From contig NZ_BAABEO010000011.1 in NCBI RefSeq assembly GCF_039540195.1, positions 198,766-262,765 of the forward strand: a DNA stretch of 64,000 nt. The letters run 5' to 3'. Positions 41,899-49,846 of the stretch are shown here, in pieces (position 1 is the stretch's first letter; each line of letters opens with the position of its first letter). This stretch comes from Zafaria ginkgonis. Its GTDB lineage: Bacteria > Actinomycetota > Actinomycetes > Actinomycetales > Micrococcaceae. The position numbers and the translations under genes are program-made. Below the pieces are notes generated by a model. It was not told the DNA's origin. It saw only the letters and a program-made list of their open reading frames with translations, and made no database searches.

Positions 41899-42008
41899 GT
41901 CGACTCCCTTGTCTTTGTGGTCCGTCATGGTGGTCCATGGTGTGATCGCCGGTGTTCCGCGTCACACGGTGGCGTTTGTTCCAATCTAGGGCTCCAATTG
42001 CCCCGCGT

Positions 42009-42037
42009 GAAATACCAATTCACCCGCGATTGAGACG
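42009..42037 (-). promoter_or_regulatory. Shared cat motif upstream of catA
   Basis: Read on the plus strand this is GAAATA (42009-42014), 13 other bases, then GATTGAGACG (42028-42037). The same two blocks with the same spacing lie upstream of catR at 44527-44555. It is 111-139 bases before catA. A further GTGAA...TTCAC inverted repeat lies within it at 42007-42023. It probably binds the cat regulator or is part of a promoter. Confidence 0.7.
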
Positions 42038-42057
42038 ATGCGCATATGGATCGGCGA

Positions 42058-42336
42058 CTAGCGGATCGAGTTGGGGTGCTTGGCCAGCGGCGTGACCTTG
42101 ACCTTCATGTACGCGTACATCGGGAATCCGCTGAGGATCTGGTGCAGCTCGTCGTTGGAGGCGACATCGAACAGCGAGTAGTTGGCGTATTCGCCGACCA
42201 CGCGCCAGATCCCGGCGAACCGGCCGTCGTGCTGGAGCGCCTGCGAGTACTCCTTCTCCGCGGCCTGCAGTTCGGCGATCCGCTCGGCGGACAGGTCGGC
42301 GGGGAAGGTGACGTCCATGCGGGCGAGGTAGAGCAT
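42058..42336 (-). CDS. catC: Muconolactone delta-isomerase
   Basis: A 92-residue enzyme of the expected size (about 92-96) that converts muconolactone to 3-oxoadipate enol-lactone. MLYLARMDVTFP at the start, GRFAGIWRVVGEYANYSLFDV in the middle and LHQILSGFPMYAYMKVKVTPLAKHPNS at the end match the family. It lies between catB and catA, with 117 bases to catB containing a palindrome. Confidence 0.95.
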   Translation of the reverse strand: MLYLARMDVTFPADLSAERIAELQAAEKEYSQALQHDGRFAGIWRVVGEYANYSLFDVASNDELHQILSGFPMYAYMKVKVTPLAKHPNSIR

Positions 42337-42400
42337 CGGGTGCCTTTCGGTTGGGTGGGGTGCGCCTCCAGCGGGCGCCGGTCGAATGCCGGACAGCGGA

Positions 42401-42428
42401 GCCGGTGCCGTGCGCGCACGGCACCGGC
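42401..42428. terminator. 28-nt perfect palindrome between catB and catC
   Basis: Bases 42401-42428 are a perfect palindrome and can form a long GC-rich hairpin in RNA. It lies in the catB-catC gap on the minus strand and may act as an attenuator or mRNA-processing site inside the cat operon. Confidence 0.7.
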
Positions 42429-42453
42429 CGCCGTCGTCGGGGGTGCGGGACCG

Positions 42454-43557
42454 CTACCGGTCCAGACGGTACGCCGCGAGCTTGTCCTCGTCCACGTCCG
42501 CGCCGACGCCGGGGACCGTGCGCACCCGGATGCGGCCGTCCTGGATGCGGATGGGGTCGGCGAGGAGGTCGTCGGCCATGTCCAGGAAGTTGGAGAGTTC
42601 GCCGGCCCGGCGGCTGGTGGCCTCGAAGGCCGCACCGAAGGTGACGGTCGCCAGCGAGCCGACCTGCGTGTCGATCTGGTTGCCCATGGTGACGTCCACG
42701 CCCAGCCCCGTGCACAGCCCCAGGATCTGCTGGGCCTCGGTGAAGCCGGAGCGCGCGGTCTTGATGCAGATGGCGTTGCAGCCGCCGGAAAGCAGCTCGC
42801 GGGAGACGTCCCCGGCGGTGGGCACGGACTCGTCGCCGACCACCGGGATCGGGGACTTCTCCACGAGGCGGCGCCGGCTCATGGCCTCCTTCGCGTCACA
42901 GGGTTCCTCGAGCAGGGACAGGCCCAGCCCCTCCGTCCGGCGCAGCACCTCCAGCGCCTCGTTGGCGGTCCAGCCGCGGTTCGCGTCCAGGTAGATGTCG
43001 ACGTCGTCGCCGAGACCCTCGCGCAGGACGTGGCAGGCCTCGATGTCCAGCGCCAGCGGGCGGCGGCCCACCTTCAGCTTGAAGGTGGTGATGCCGTAGC
43101 GTTCGCCGAAGCTGCGCGCCTCCTCCAGGAGTTCGGCCGCGGGGCGGAAGCCGAGCATGTGGGACACCCGCATCGAATCGGTGAAGCCGCCCAGGAGCTT
43201 GTGGACGGGGGTTTGCAGGGCCTTGCCGAGCAGGTCCCAGAGGGCGATGTCGACGGCGCCCTTGGCCACCTGGTTGTTGATGGTGCGGTTCATGACGGCG
43301 TGGATCTTGGAGCGGTCGAACGGGTCCAGGCCGGTGATCTGGGGGCTGAAGATGTCCTCGATGACCGCGGCGATGGACTTCTGCGTCTCCCCGTAGGTGT
43401 ACGGCCGGGGCGGGGCGTCGGCCTGGCCGACGAGCCCGTCGTCCGTGTGGACGCGCACCAGGACGTGGTCGGCCGTGGCGACCTCCCCGGAGGCGAACTT
43501 CAGCGGGTGGGTGTACGGGATCGCATAGGGGATCGCCTCGATCCGTTCGATCTTCAT
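42454..43557 (-). CDS. catB: Muconate cycloisomerase
   Basis: A 367-residue enolase-superfamily enzyme that cyclises cis,cis-muconate to muconolactone. The capping domain, the KLKVGR lysine segment near residue 165, the DANRGWT metal ligand near 198, the LEEPCD Glu near 222 and GDESVPT near 245 follow the family order. It overlaps catR by four bases (ATGA), so it is translated from the catR mRNA. Chloromuconate cycloisomerases look similar, but the cat gene context supports muconate. Confidence 0.94.
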   Translation of the reverse strand: MKIERIEAIPYAIPYTHPLKFASGEVATADHVLVRVHTDDGLVGQADAPPRPYTYGETQKSIAAVIEDIFSPQITGLDPFDRSKIHAVMNRTINNQVAKGAVDIALWDLLGKALQTPVHKLLGGFTDSMRVSHMLGFRPAAELLEEARSFGERYGITTFKLKVGRRPLALDIEACHVLREGLGDDVDIYLDANRGWTANEALEVLRRTEGLGLSLLEEPCDAKEAMSRRRLVEKSPIPVVGDESVPTAGDVSRELLSGGCNAICIKTARSGFTEAQQILGLCTGLGVDVTMGNQIDTQVGSLATVTFGAAFEATSRRAGELSNFLDMADDLLADPIRIQDGRIRVRTVPGVGADVDEDKLAAYRLDR

Positions 43558-44447
43558 TGGGCGTCCTTCCGGTGGCTGGGGAGGGTATCGAAGAGGGCGA
43601 CGAAGTTGTCGACGAGCGCGGAGCGGTTGTCCTTGCGCCAGGCGACGGCCAGTCCGACGACGGGCGCGTCCTCCAGCGGGCGGAACACGATGCCTTCGAG
43701 CCCGAACATGCGCCGTGCGGCCGGAACCAGGGCGATGCCGAGCCCGGCGGCGACGAAGGAGAGCAGCGTGGAGGTTTCCTGCGCCTCCTGGATCACGTTG
43801 GGGCGGAATCCGGCCTGCCGGCAGGCCTCGTGGAAGACGGTGTTGACCACGGAGAATCCGGGATAGGCGACGAACCGCTCCCCCGCGAGGTCGGCGACGG
43901 AGAGGCGTTCGCGCGCGGCCAGCGGCAAGTCCGCCGGCAGCGCGGCCACCAGTTCGTCCTGCTCCAGGAACTTCAGCTCCAGGCCGGCCGAGCTGACCGG
44001 GGGCCGCAGCACGGCGACGTCGAGCTTGTGCTCCTCGAGCGCGAGTTCCATCTGCTGGGTCAGCATCTCGCCCTGCACGTTCAGGCGCAGACCGGGCAGG
44101 CGCTCGCTCGCCGCCTGGACGATGGCCGGCATGTGCCGGTAGGTGGCCGTTCCGGCGAAGCCGACCCGCAGCACGCCGGAGGCGCCGAGGCCGATCTGGC
44201 GCACGTCCTGCTCAAGGGCCTCGAGGTCCCCGAGCAGGGTGCGGGCGCGCTCAAGCAGCAGCTGCCCGGCGGGCGTGAGGTCCACCTTGCGGGTGGTTCG
44301 GACCAGCAGCTGCGTGCCGAGCTGTTCCTCGAGCTGCTTGATCTGCTGCGACAGCGGCGGCTGGGCCATGTGCAGGCGTTGGGCGGCGCGGCCGAAGTGG
44401 CGCTCCTCGGCGACGGCGACGAAATAGCGCAGCTGACGGATGTCCAT
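43554..44447 (-). CDS. catR: LysR-family regulator, CatR-like
   Basis: A 297-residue LysR regulator with the winged HTH at the start (IRQLRYFVAVAEERHFGRAAQRLHMAQPPLSQQIKQLE). CatR/BenM proteins of this size sense cis,cis-muconate. Unusually, this gene is the first of the cat operon and overlaps catB, instead of being divergent as in Pseudomonas or Acinetobacter. The regulator would be made together with the enzymes. The symbol is given by context. Confidence 0.88.
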   Translation of the reverse strand: MDIRQLRYFVAVAEERHFGRAAQRLHMAQPPLSQQIKQLEEQLGTQLLVRTTRKVDLTPAGQLLLERARTLLGDLEALEQDVRQIGLGASGVLRVGFAGTATYRHMPAIVQAASERLPGLRLNVQGEMLTQQMELALEEHKLDVAVLRPPVSSAGLELKFLEQDELVAALPADLPLAARERLSVADLAGERFVAYPGFSVVNTVFHEACRQAGFRPNVIQEAQETSTLLSFVAAGLGIALVPAARRMFGLEGIVFRPLEDAPVVGLAVAWRKDNRSALVDNFVALFDTLPSHRKDAQ

Positions 44448-44526
44448 GGTCCATACCTCCCGCGCCCTCGCCGTGGGCCCGGATTAGCCGGGCCGAATCC
44501 AGCCTAGGGGGCGCACTTTGACTTGG

Positions 44527-44555
44527 GAAATATAGAATATCGCCGGATTGAGACG
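44527..44555 (-). promoter_or_regulatory. Shared cat motif upstream of catR
   Basis: GAAATA (44527-44532), 13 bases, then GATTGAGACG (44546-44555), identical in blocks and spacing to 42009-42037. It lies 80-108 bases before the catR start, in an AT-richer stretch (TATAGAATAT) that could include the -10 box. Confidence 0.7.
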
Positions 44556-44610
44556 TTCGCCGTCTGAATTCCGGACCGATCAAAGCCGGGGCCCGGGCTG
44601 AAGAGAAAGC

Positions 44611-44669
44611 GCATGCCCGTGCGTCGCGTGCATGGCGACGCGTCGGCCGCATTTGCCGCACGGTCATGC
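44611..44669. repeat. 59-nt structured intergenic element, copy 2
   Basis: The same length and orientation as copy 1, with the 30-nt core at 44620-44649 identical. The outer arms GCATGCCCGTGCG (44611-44623) and CGCACGGTCATGC (44657-44669) pair at 12 of 13 positions; the variable bases differ from copy 1 while stem formation is largely kept. It lies between the 2-oxoacid dehydrogenase E2 gene and catR. Confidence 0.85.
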
Positions 44670-44676
44670 AAGAAGC

Positions 44677-44722
44677 GCGGACGGGCGCTGTGGGACAAGC
44701 GCGCCTGCCCCACAGCGTCCGC
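44677..44722 (-). terminator. Terminator after the E2 gene
   Basis: GCGGAC (44677-44682) pairs with GTCCGC (44717-44722), and CGCTGTGGG (44686-44694) with CCCACAGCG (44709-44717), a long stem with a GGG bulge. It lies directly past the E2 stop codon on the minus strand. Confidence 0.75.
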
Positions 44723-44728
44723 GGAAGA

Positions 44729-46201
44729 CTAGTCCAGCAGCAGCGCCGGCTCCTCCATGATCGCGGCGACGTCGGCCATGAACCGGGCGGAGAGGTCCCC
44801 GTCCACCACGCGGTGGTCGAAGGAGCCCCCGAGCGTGGTGATCCAGCGCGGGATGACCTCCCCGGAGACCACCCACGGCTTCTGCCGGATGGTGCCGAAG
44901 GCGACGATCGCGACCTCGCCCGGGTTGATGATGGGGGTGCCGATGTCGATGCCCAGGGCGCCGATGTTGGTGATCGTCAGCGTGCCGTTCTGCATGTCCG
45001 CCGGCCTGGTCTTGCCCTCGCGGGCGGTCAGCGCCAGCTCGTTGAGGGCGATGGCCAGTTCCTTCAGGGACAGGTCCTGCGCGTTTTTCAGGTTCGGCAC
45101 CAGCAGCCCGCGCGGGGTCGCCGCGGCGATGCCCAGGTTCATGAAGTGCTTGACGTGGACCTCCGCGCCGTTCTCCGTCTCCACCCAGCTCGCGTTCACG
45201 CTCGGGTTGCGCGCGGCTGCCCAGATGACCGCCTTGGCCAGGATCAGCAGCGGGGAGACCTTGATGCCCTCGAAGTCGCGGCTCTTCTTGAGCCGCTGCA
45301 CGAACTCCATGGTGCGCGAGGCGTCCACGTCGACGAAGATGCTCACGTGCGGGGCGGTGAACGCGGATTCGACCATCGCCTTGGCGGTGGCCTTGCGCAC
45401 GCCCTTGACCGGCAGGCGCTCGATCCGCTGCTCCTGCTCGCCGTGGGACCAGAACGTCGGGGCCGCGGCCTGCTCGGCCTCGCGCTGGGCCTGGTAGGAG
45501 ATCAGGTCCTCGCGCGTGACCTCGCCGCCGCCGCCGGTGCCGGGCACCTTGCTCAGGTCGATGCCCAATTCCTTGGCGATCTTGCGCACGGGCGGCTTGG
45601 CCAGCACGCGGTTGAGGATCGAGGCCATGGCCGGTCCCGCCGAGCGAACGACGGCGGCGGCTCCGGCCGCGCCGGACGCGGCAGGGGACACGGCCGGCGT
45701 CGTGGTGGCCGGCGGCGTGGTGGACAGGGTCGCGGCGGCCGGGGCCTTCGCCGCCGGAGCCTTCACGGCCGGTGCCCGCCCGAGGCGGGGACGGCGTCGA
45801 ACCGGGTCGGCCTTCGGACCGGATCCGACCAGCGGGGCCGCGCCGGCGTCCGCGCCCTCGACGAGCGCGTGGGAGTCGATGACGACGCCGGGTTCCGGGT
45901 CGGTGTCGTGCGAGCGGATGGGCGCCGGAGCGGCCGCGGGCTGTGCGGCCGAGGACTGCACTGCCGCCGACTCCGCCACGACGAACAGCGGCTGGCCGAC
46001 CTCCAGGGTCTGGCCCTCGGCCGCGCACAGCTCGGTCACGGTGCCCGCGAACGGGCTGGGCAGCTCGACCAGCGACTTGGCTGTCTCGATCTCGACGAAG
46101 ACCTGGTTGATGGCCACGGTGTCCCCGGGCTTCACCTTCCAGGAAACGATTTCCGCCTCGGTGAGGCCCTCGCCGACGTCGGGCAGGTTGAACGTGCTCA
46201 C
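44729..46201 (-). CDS. bkdC: Dihydrolipoamide acyltransferase, E2 of a 2-oxoacid dehydrogenase
   Basis: A 490-residue E2 component. Residues 1-80 are one lipoyl domain with Lys42 in ETAKS as the lipoylation site. An Ala/Pro-rich linker leads to a peripheral-subunit-binding domain (NRVLAKPPVRKIAKELGIDLSKV, near residue 200). The C-terminal acyltransferase core has the catalytic DHRVVDGD near residue 460. It is the last gene of E1 alpha-E1 beta-E2, 9 bases after E1 beta. The symbol assumes a branched-chain oxoacid complex; a pyruvate-type role cannot be excluded. Lipoylation depends on LipA, whose gene starts at 63651. Confidence 0.9.
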   Translation of the reverse strand: MSTFNLPDVGEGLTEAEIVSWKVKPGDTVAINQVFVEIETAKSLVELPSPFAGTVTELCAAEGQTLEVGQPLFVVAESAAVQSSAAQPAAAPAPIRSHDTDPEPGVVIDSHALVEGADAGAAPLVGSGPKADPVRRRPRLGRAPAVKAPAAKAPAAATLSTTPPATTTPAVSPAASGAAGAAAVVRSAGPAMASILNRVLAKPPVRKIAKELGIDLSKVPGTGGGGEVTREDLISYQAQREAEQAAAPTFWSHGEQEQRIERLPVKGVRKATAKAMVESAFTAPHVSIFVDVDASRTMEFVQRLKKSRDFEGIKVSPLLILAKAVIWAAARNPSVNASWVETENGAEVHVKHFMNLGIAAATPRGLLVPNLKNAQDLSLKELAIALNELALTAREGKTRPADMQNGTLTITNIGALGIDIGTPIINPGEVAIVAFGTIRQKPWVVSGEVIPRWITTLGGSFDHRVVDGDLSARFMADVAAIMEEPALLLD

Positions 46202-46210
46202 GGAATGCTC

Positions 46211-47185
46211 CTAGTAGGCGAACGAACGGTCGAGGGCGTCGAGCAGCTTGTCGATGTCCGGCAGGTACTGGTCCTCCACCTTGGAGACCGGGTAGGGCAT
46301 GTGGAAGCCGCCGACGCGGATGGCGGGGGCCTCCATGGACAGGAACGCGCGCTCGGAAACGCGCGCGGCGATCTCCCCGCCGATTCCGCCGAAGGTCGGG
46401 GCCTCGTGCGTGACCACCAGGCGGCCGGTCTTCTCCACGGATTCGACGATCGCGTCGAAGTCGATCGGGCTGACCGAGCGCAGGTCGACCACCTCGATGC
46501 TGCGTCCGTCCTCCTGGGCGGCCTCGGCGGCGGCCAGCGCGACCGGCACGAGGGGGCCGTAGGTGACGATCGTGGCGTCGCTGCCCGGGCGCACAACCTG
46601 CGCGCTGGCGGCCGGTGCGGCGGGGTTCTCGGTGTCGACCTCGCCCTTGAGCCAGTAGCGGCGCTTGGGCTCGAAGAAGATCACCGGGTCCTGGGAGGCG
46701 GCCGCCTCCTGGATCATCCAGTAGGCGTCGTGGGCGTTGGACGGGGCCATGATGCGCAGGCCCGCGGTGTGCGCGAAGAGCGCCTCCGGCGATTCGGAGT
46801 GGTGCTCGATCGAACCGATGCCGCCGCCGTACGGGATGCGGATGACCACGGGCGCGCCGAAGCGGCCCTCGGAGCGGGCCCGCATCTTGGCCAGCTGGGT
46901 GGTGATCTGGTTGAACCCGGGGAACACGAAGCCGTCGAACTGGATCTCCGCGATCGGGGAGTAGCCGCGGATCGCCATGCCGATGCAGGTGCCGATGATG
47001 CCGGACTCGGCCAGCGGGGAGTCGACCACGCGGTCCTCGCCGAAGTCGGCCTGCAGGCCCTCGGTGACGCGGTAGACGCCGCCCAGCTTGCCGATGTCCT
47101 CGCCGATCAGCAGGGACTTGGGGTTCTCCTCCAGGACCCGGCGCAGGCCGGCCGTGATCGCCTTCGCGATGGTCATCGTGGTCAT
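46211..47185 (-). CDS. bkdB: 2-oxoacid dehydrogenase E1 beta subunit
   Basis: A 324-residue thiamine-diphosphate-dependent E1 beta subunit. GEDIGKLGGVYRVTEGL, DSPLAESGIIGTCIGMA with the catalytic Glu, and HHSESPEALFAHTAGL are characteristic. Its ATG at 47185 overlaps the E1 alpha stop (ATGA). It forms the heterotetrameric E1 with the alpha subunit. Confidence 0.93.
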   Translation of the reverse strand: MTTMTIAKAITAGLRRVLEENPKSLLIGEDIGKLGGVYRVTEGLQADFGEDRVVDSPLAESGIIGTCIGMAIRGYSPIAEIQFDGFVFPGFNQITTQLAKMRARSEGRFGAPVVIRIPYGGGIGSIEHHSESPEALFAHTAGLRIMAPSNAHDAYWMIQEAAASQDPVIFFEPKRRYWLKGEVDTENPAAPAASAQVVRPGSDATIVTYGPLVPVALAAAEAAQEDGRSIEVVDLRSVSPIDFDAIVESVEKTGRLVVTHEAPTFGGIGGEIAARVSERAFLSMEAPAIRVGGFHMPYPVSKVEDQYLPDIDKLLDALDRSFAY

Positions 47186-48417
47186 CGGGCGCCCTCCTGG
47201 CTGGCCTCTGCGTGGTTCTGCGCGAACCCGGCCTCGTATTCCTTGTGCCAGCGCAGCTCCTCGGTGATGAGGGGGTGGGCTTCGGCGTAGACGTTGTTGA
47301 ACGAGTCCTCGAGGGTAGGGTCCGGGAACGCGAGCGCCTCCTCGCGGACGCGCGCGGCCATCTCGTCCCCGGCGCGGGCGACCTCCTCGAAGAACGCGTC
47401 GTCGGCGTGGCCTGCCGAGCGCAGGTGCTTCTCCAGGCGGACCAGCGGGTCCCTGGGCTCCCAAGCCTCTTCCTCGGCGGACAGGCGGTACTTGGTGGGG
47501 TCGTCCGCCGTGGTGTGTGCGCTCATGCGGTAGGTGAAGGCCTCGATCAGCACCGGTCCCTCGCCGCGGCGGGCGCGCTCGAGCGCCCAGCGAGTGACGG
47601 CCAGGACCGCCAGGACGTCGTTGCCGTCCACGCGGATGCCGGGGAATCCGTAGCCCTTGGCCCGATCGGCCAGCGGGATCCGGGACTGCACACGCGTCGG
47701 CACCGAGATGGCCCACTGGTTGTTCTGGCAGAAGAACACCACCGGGGACTTGTAGCTGGAGGCGAACACCATGGATTCGTGGACGTCGCCCTCCGAGGAG
47801 GCGCCGTCGCCGAAGTAGGCGACGACGGCGGTGCCCTCCCGTTCCAGGCGCGCCCGGTCCCAGCCGGCCTGGTCGCGCTGGATACCCATGGCGTAGCCGG
47901 TCGCGTGCGGCACCTGCGCCGCGAGCACCATCGTGTACATGTGGAAGTTGTTCTCCCGCGGGTCCCATCCCCCGTTGGAGATGCCGCGGAAGATGCGCAG
48001 CATCTGCGGGAAGTCGACGTCCCGGGTCAGCGCGACGCCGTGCTCCCGGTAGGTGGGGAAGATGTAGTCGTGGGGACGGGTGGCCCGCCCCGAGCCGATC
48101 TGCGCGGCCTCCTGCCCGCGCAGCGGGACCCACAGCGCCAGCTGGCCCTGGCGCTGGAGCGCGGTCGCCTCCTGGTCGAAGCGGCGGGTCAGCGCCATGT
48201 CGCGGTAGAACCCGCGCAGCATCTGCGCATCAACGTCCGCGACGTAGCCGGAGAAGTCCGGATCCGTGCGCAGGGCGCCGTCTTGGTCGAGCAGCTGCAC
48301 CATGCCCTGCTTCTCCGTGTCCTGGTTCGCCGCGTCCGTGCCCTCTGCGTTGGGGGAAAGGGCGCCGCTGGGCGCGGCGCTGTCCGGAGCGGCGGAATCC
48401 TGCCGGGTGGAGGTCAT
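47182..48417 (-). CDS. bkdA: 2-oxoacid dehydrogenase E1 alpha subunit
   Basis: A 411-residue E1 alpha subunit with the ThDP motif GDGASSEGDVHESMVFASSYKSPVVFFCQNN in its usual order (GDG ... NN near residues 210-235) and the phosphorylation-loop-like YRMSAHTTADDPTKYR. The first 40 residues are a Ser/Ala-rich tail absent from many relatives. It heads the bkd-like operon; overlapping palindromes lie just upstream. The aminotransferase next upstream fits oxoacid supply from branched or aromatic amino acids. Confidence 0.92.
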   Translation of the reverse strand: MTSTRQDSAAPDSAAPSGALSPNAEGTDAANQDTEKQGMVQLLDQDGALRTDPDFSGYVADVDAQMLRGFYRDMALTRRFDQEATALQRQGQLALWVPLRGQEAAQIGSGRATRPHDYIFPTYREHGVALTRDVDFPQMLRIFRGISNGGWDPRENNFHMYTMVLAAQVPHATGYAMGIQRDQAGWDRARLEREGTAVVAYFGDGASSEGDVHESMVFASSYKSPVVFFCQNNQWAISVPTRVQSRIPLADRAKGYGFPGIRVDGNDVLAVLAVTRWALERARRGEGPVLIEAFTYRMSAHTTADDPTKYRLSAEEEAWEPRDPLVRLEKHLRSAGHADDAFFEEVARAGDEMAARVREEALAFPDPTLEDSFNNVYAEAHPLITEELRWHKEYEAGFAQNHAEASQEGAR

Positions 48418-48440
48418 GCGTCAAAGCCCTTCACTAGGAA

Positions 48441-48478
48441 ATATGCTCCCTGCGGAATGCATTCCTTTGGGGGCATAT
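48441..48478 (-). promoter_or_regulatory. Nested palindromes ahead of the bkd-like operon
   Basis: GGAATGCATTCC (48454-48465) is a perfect 12-bp palindrome lying inside a second inverted repeat, ATATGC (48441-48446) with GCATAT (48473-48478). The block sits 24-61 bases upstream of the E1 alpha start and is AT-richer than its surroundings, so it is a good operator candidate for a regulator not encoded next to it. Confidence 0.7.
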
Positions 48479-48535
48479 GTGGGATGCCCCTTTAGCCTAT
48501 CGGCCTCATTGCACCCCTTTTTGGTTTGGTTGCGA

Positions 48536-49657
48536 CTACTTAAGCCCCGGACCCTTTGGATACTTGCTACAAATTTCCAGGAACCGCGTGTTGGCCTCCG
48601 CCTCGCCGATGCTGACCCGGACCCCCTCGTTGGCGAAGGCGCGGACGGACAGCGCGTGCTCATCGGCAAGCCGGGCAAACTCCTGCGCATCCTTCCCCAG
48701 GGCCAGCCACACGAAGTTGCCCTCGGCCTCCGGAATCGTCCATCCGAGTGCGCGCAGCCCGGCCACCACGCGGGTGCGCTCGTCTACCAGGCTTTGTACC
48801 TTTTCAACAACTTCGTCGTAGTGGGCCAGCGACGCGACGGCCGCATCCTCGGCGACCGAGGAGACCGCGAACGGCGTGGCGACCACGCGCAGGTGCCGGG
48901 TGATGTGCTGCTGGGCGACCGAGTAGCCCACGCGCAGGTTGGCCAGGCCGTGGGCCTTGGAGAAGGTGCGCAGCACGGCGACGTTCGGGTGCTTGCGGTA
49001 CATCTCGATCCCGTCGACGGCCTCTGGATTGCGCACGAACTCCTGGTAGGCCTCGTCGATGACCACCAGCACGTCGCGGGGGACCTTGGCCAGGAAGTCC
49101 TCGACCTCGGCCGTGGTCAGCACGGGTCCGGTCGGGTTGTTCGGCGTGCACAGCAGCACCACGGAGGTGCGCTCGTTGACCGCGGCGGCCATCGCGTCCA
49201 GGTCGTGCCGGCCCTCGGCGGTCAGCGGGACCTGCACGGACACCGCGCCGGAGGTGCCCACGCAGATCGGGTAGGCCTCGAAGGAGCGCCAGGCGTAGAC
49301 AACCTCGTCGGGAACGCCGTCGTCGTTCTGCCCGGCGAAGCCGGCAAGGATCTGGGTCAGCGCGCCCAGGCTGCCGGCGCCGGTGACGACGTCGTCGGCC
49401 GGGACGTCCAGGAACCCGGCGAGCGCGTTGCGCAGCTTGGTGCTCAGGGGGTCCGGGTAGCGGTTGTAGGCCGTCTGGGCGGCGATCGCGGCAAGGACGG
49501 CGGGCACCGGCTGCATCGGGTTCTCGTTCGAGGCGAGCTTGTAGGCGGCCAGCCCCTCCACGGGCGCGGGGGGCTTGCCGGCCGCATACTTCGGCAGGCG
49601 CCCCACCACGGGACGGGGCTGCACCTCGGCGGAAGGGGCGGTGTTCTCGATGCTCAT
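48536..49657 (-). CDS. pat: Aromatic/histidinol-phosphate aminotransferase
   Basis: A 373-residue class II aminotransferase related to HisC and to the aromatic aminotransferase Pat. Segments are KLASNENPMQP near residue 40, GAGSLGALTQ near 94, TPNNPTGPV near 170, DEAYQEFV near 200 and the PLP lysine in FSKAHGLANLRVGY near 235. It lies 118 bases upstream of the 2-oxoacid dehydrogenase operon on the same strand and could supply the oxoacids. Whether it acts on Phe/Tyr or on histidinol phosphate cannot be settled here. Confidence 0.87.
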   Translation of the reverse strand: MSIENTAPSAEVQPRPVVGRLPKYAAGKPPAPVEGLAAYKLASNENPMQPVPAVLAAIAAQTAYNRYPDPLSTKLRNALAGFLDVPADDVVTGAGSLGALTQILAGFAGQNDDGVPDEVVYAWRSFEAYPICVGTSGAVSVQVPLTAEGRHDLDAMAAAVNERTSVVLLCTPNNPTGPVLTTAEVEDFLAKVPRDVLVVIDEAYQEFVRNPEAVDGIEMYRKHPNVAVLRTFSKAHGLANLRVGYSVAQQHITRHLRVVATPFAVSSVAEDAAVASLAHYDEVVEKVQSLVDERTRVVAGLRALGWTIPEAEGNFVWLALGKDAQEFARLADEHALSVRAFANEGVRVSIGEAEANTRFLEICSKYPKGPGLK

Positions 49658-49767
49658 AAGGTCTTAGCCTAGCGCCGACGCGCTTGGGGCCGCGCGCCGG
49701 GATGCCGGGCCCCGGGACGCGACCTCACAGCATTTCCGGGGTGGCGTGAAGCACGGTTTCGCTAATC

Positions 49768-49800
49768 GCAACATTCACTGCGCATCGCTGCAACATGCGC
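49768..49800 (+). promoter_or_regulatory. Repeats upstream of the nitrate transporter
   Basis: GCAACAT occurs at 49768-49774 and 49790-49796, a 22-bp period (two helical turns). GCGCAT (49780-49785) and ATGCGC (49795-49800) form an inverted repeat with a 9-bp spacer. The site is 47-79 bases before ATG 49847 and may bind a nitrogen regulator; it does not match a GlnR box exactly. Confidence 0.5.
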
Positions 49801-49846
49801 TTGGGACTGTAGAGGGGAAACGAACACACGACACCCGGGAGATCGC

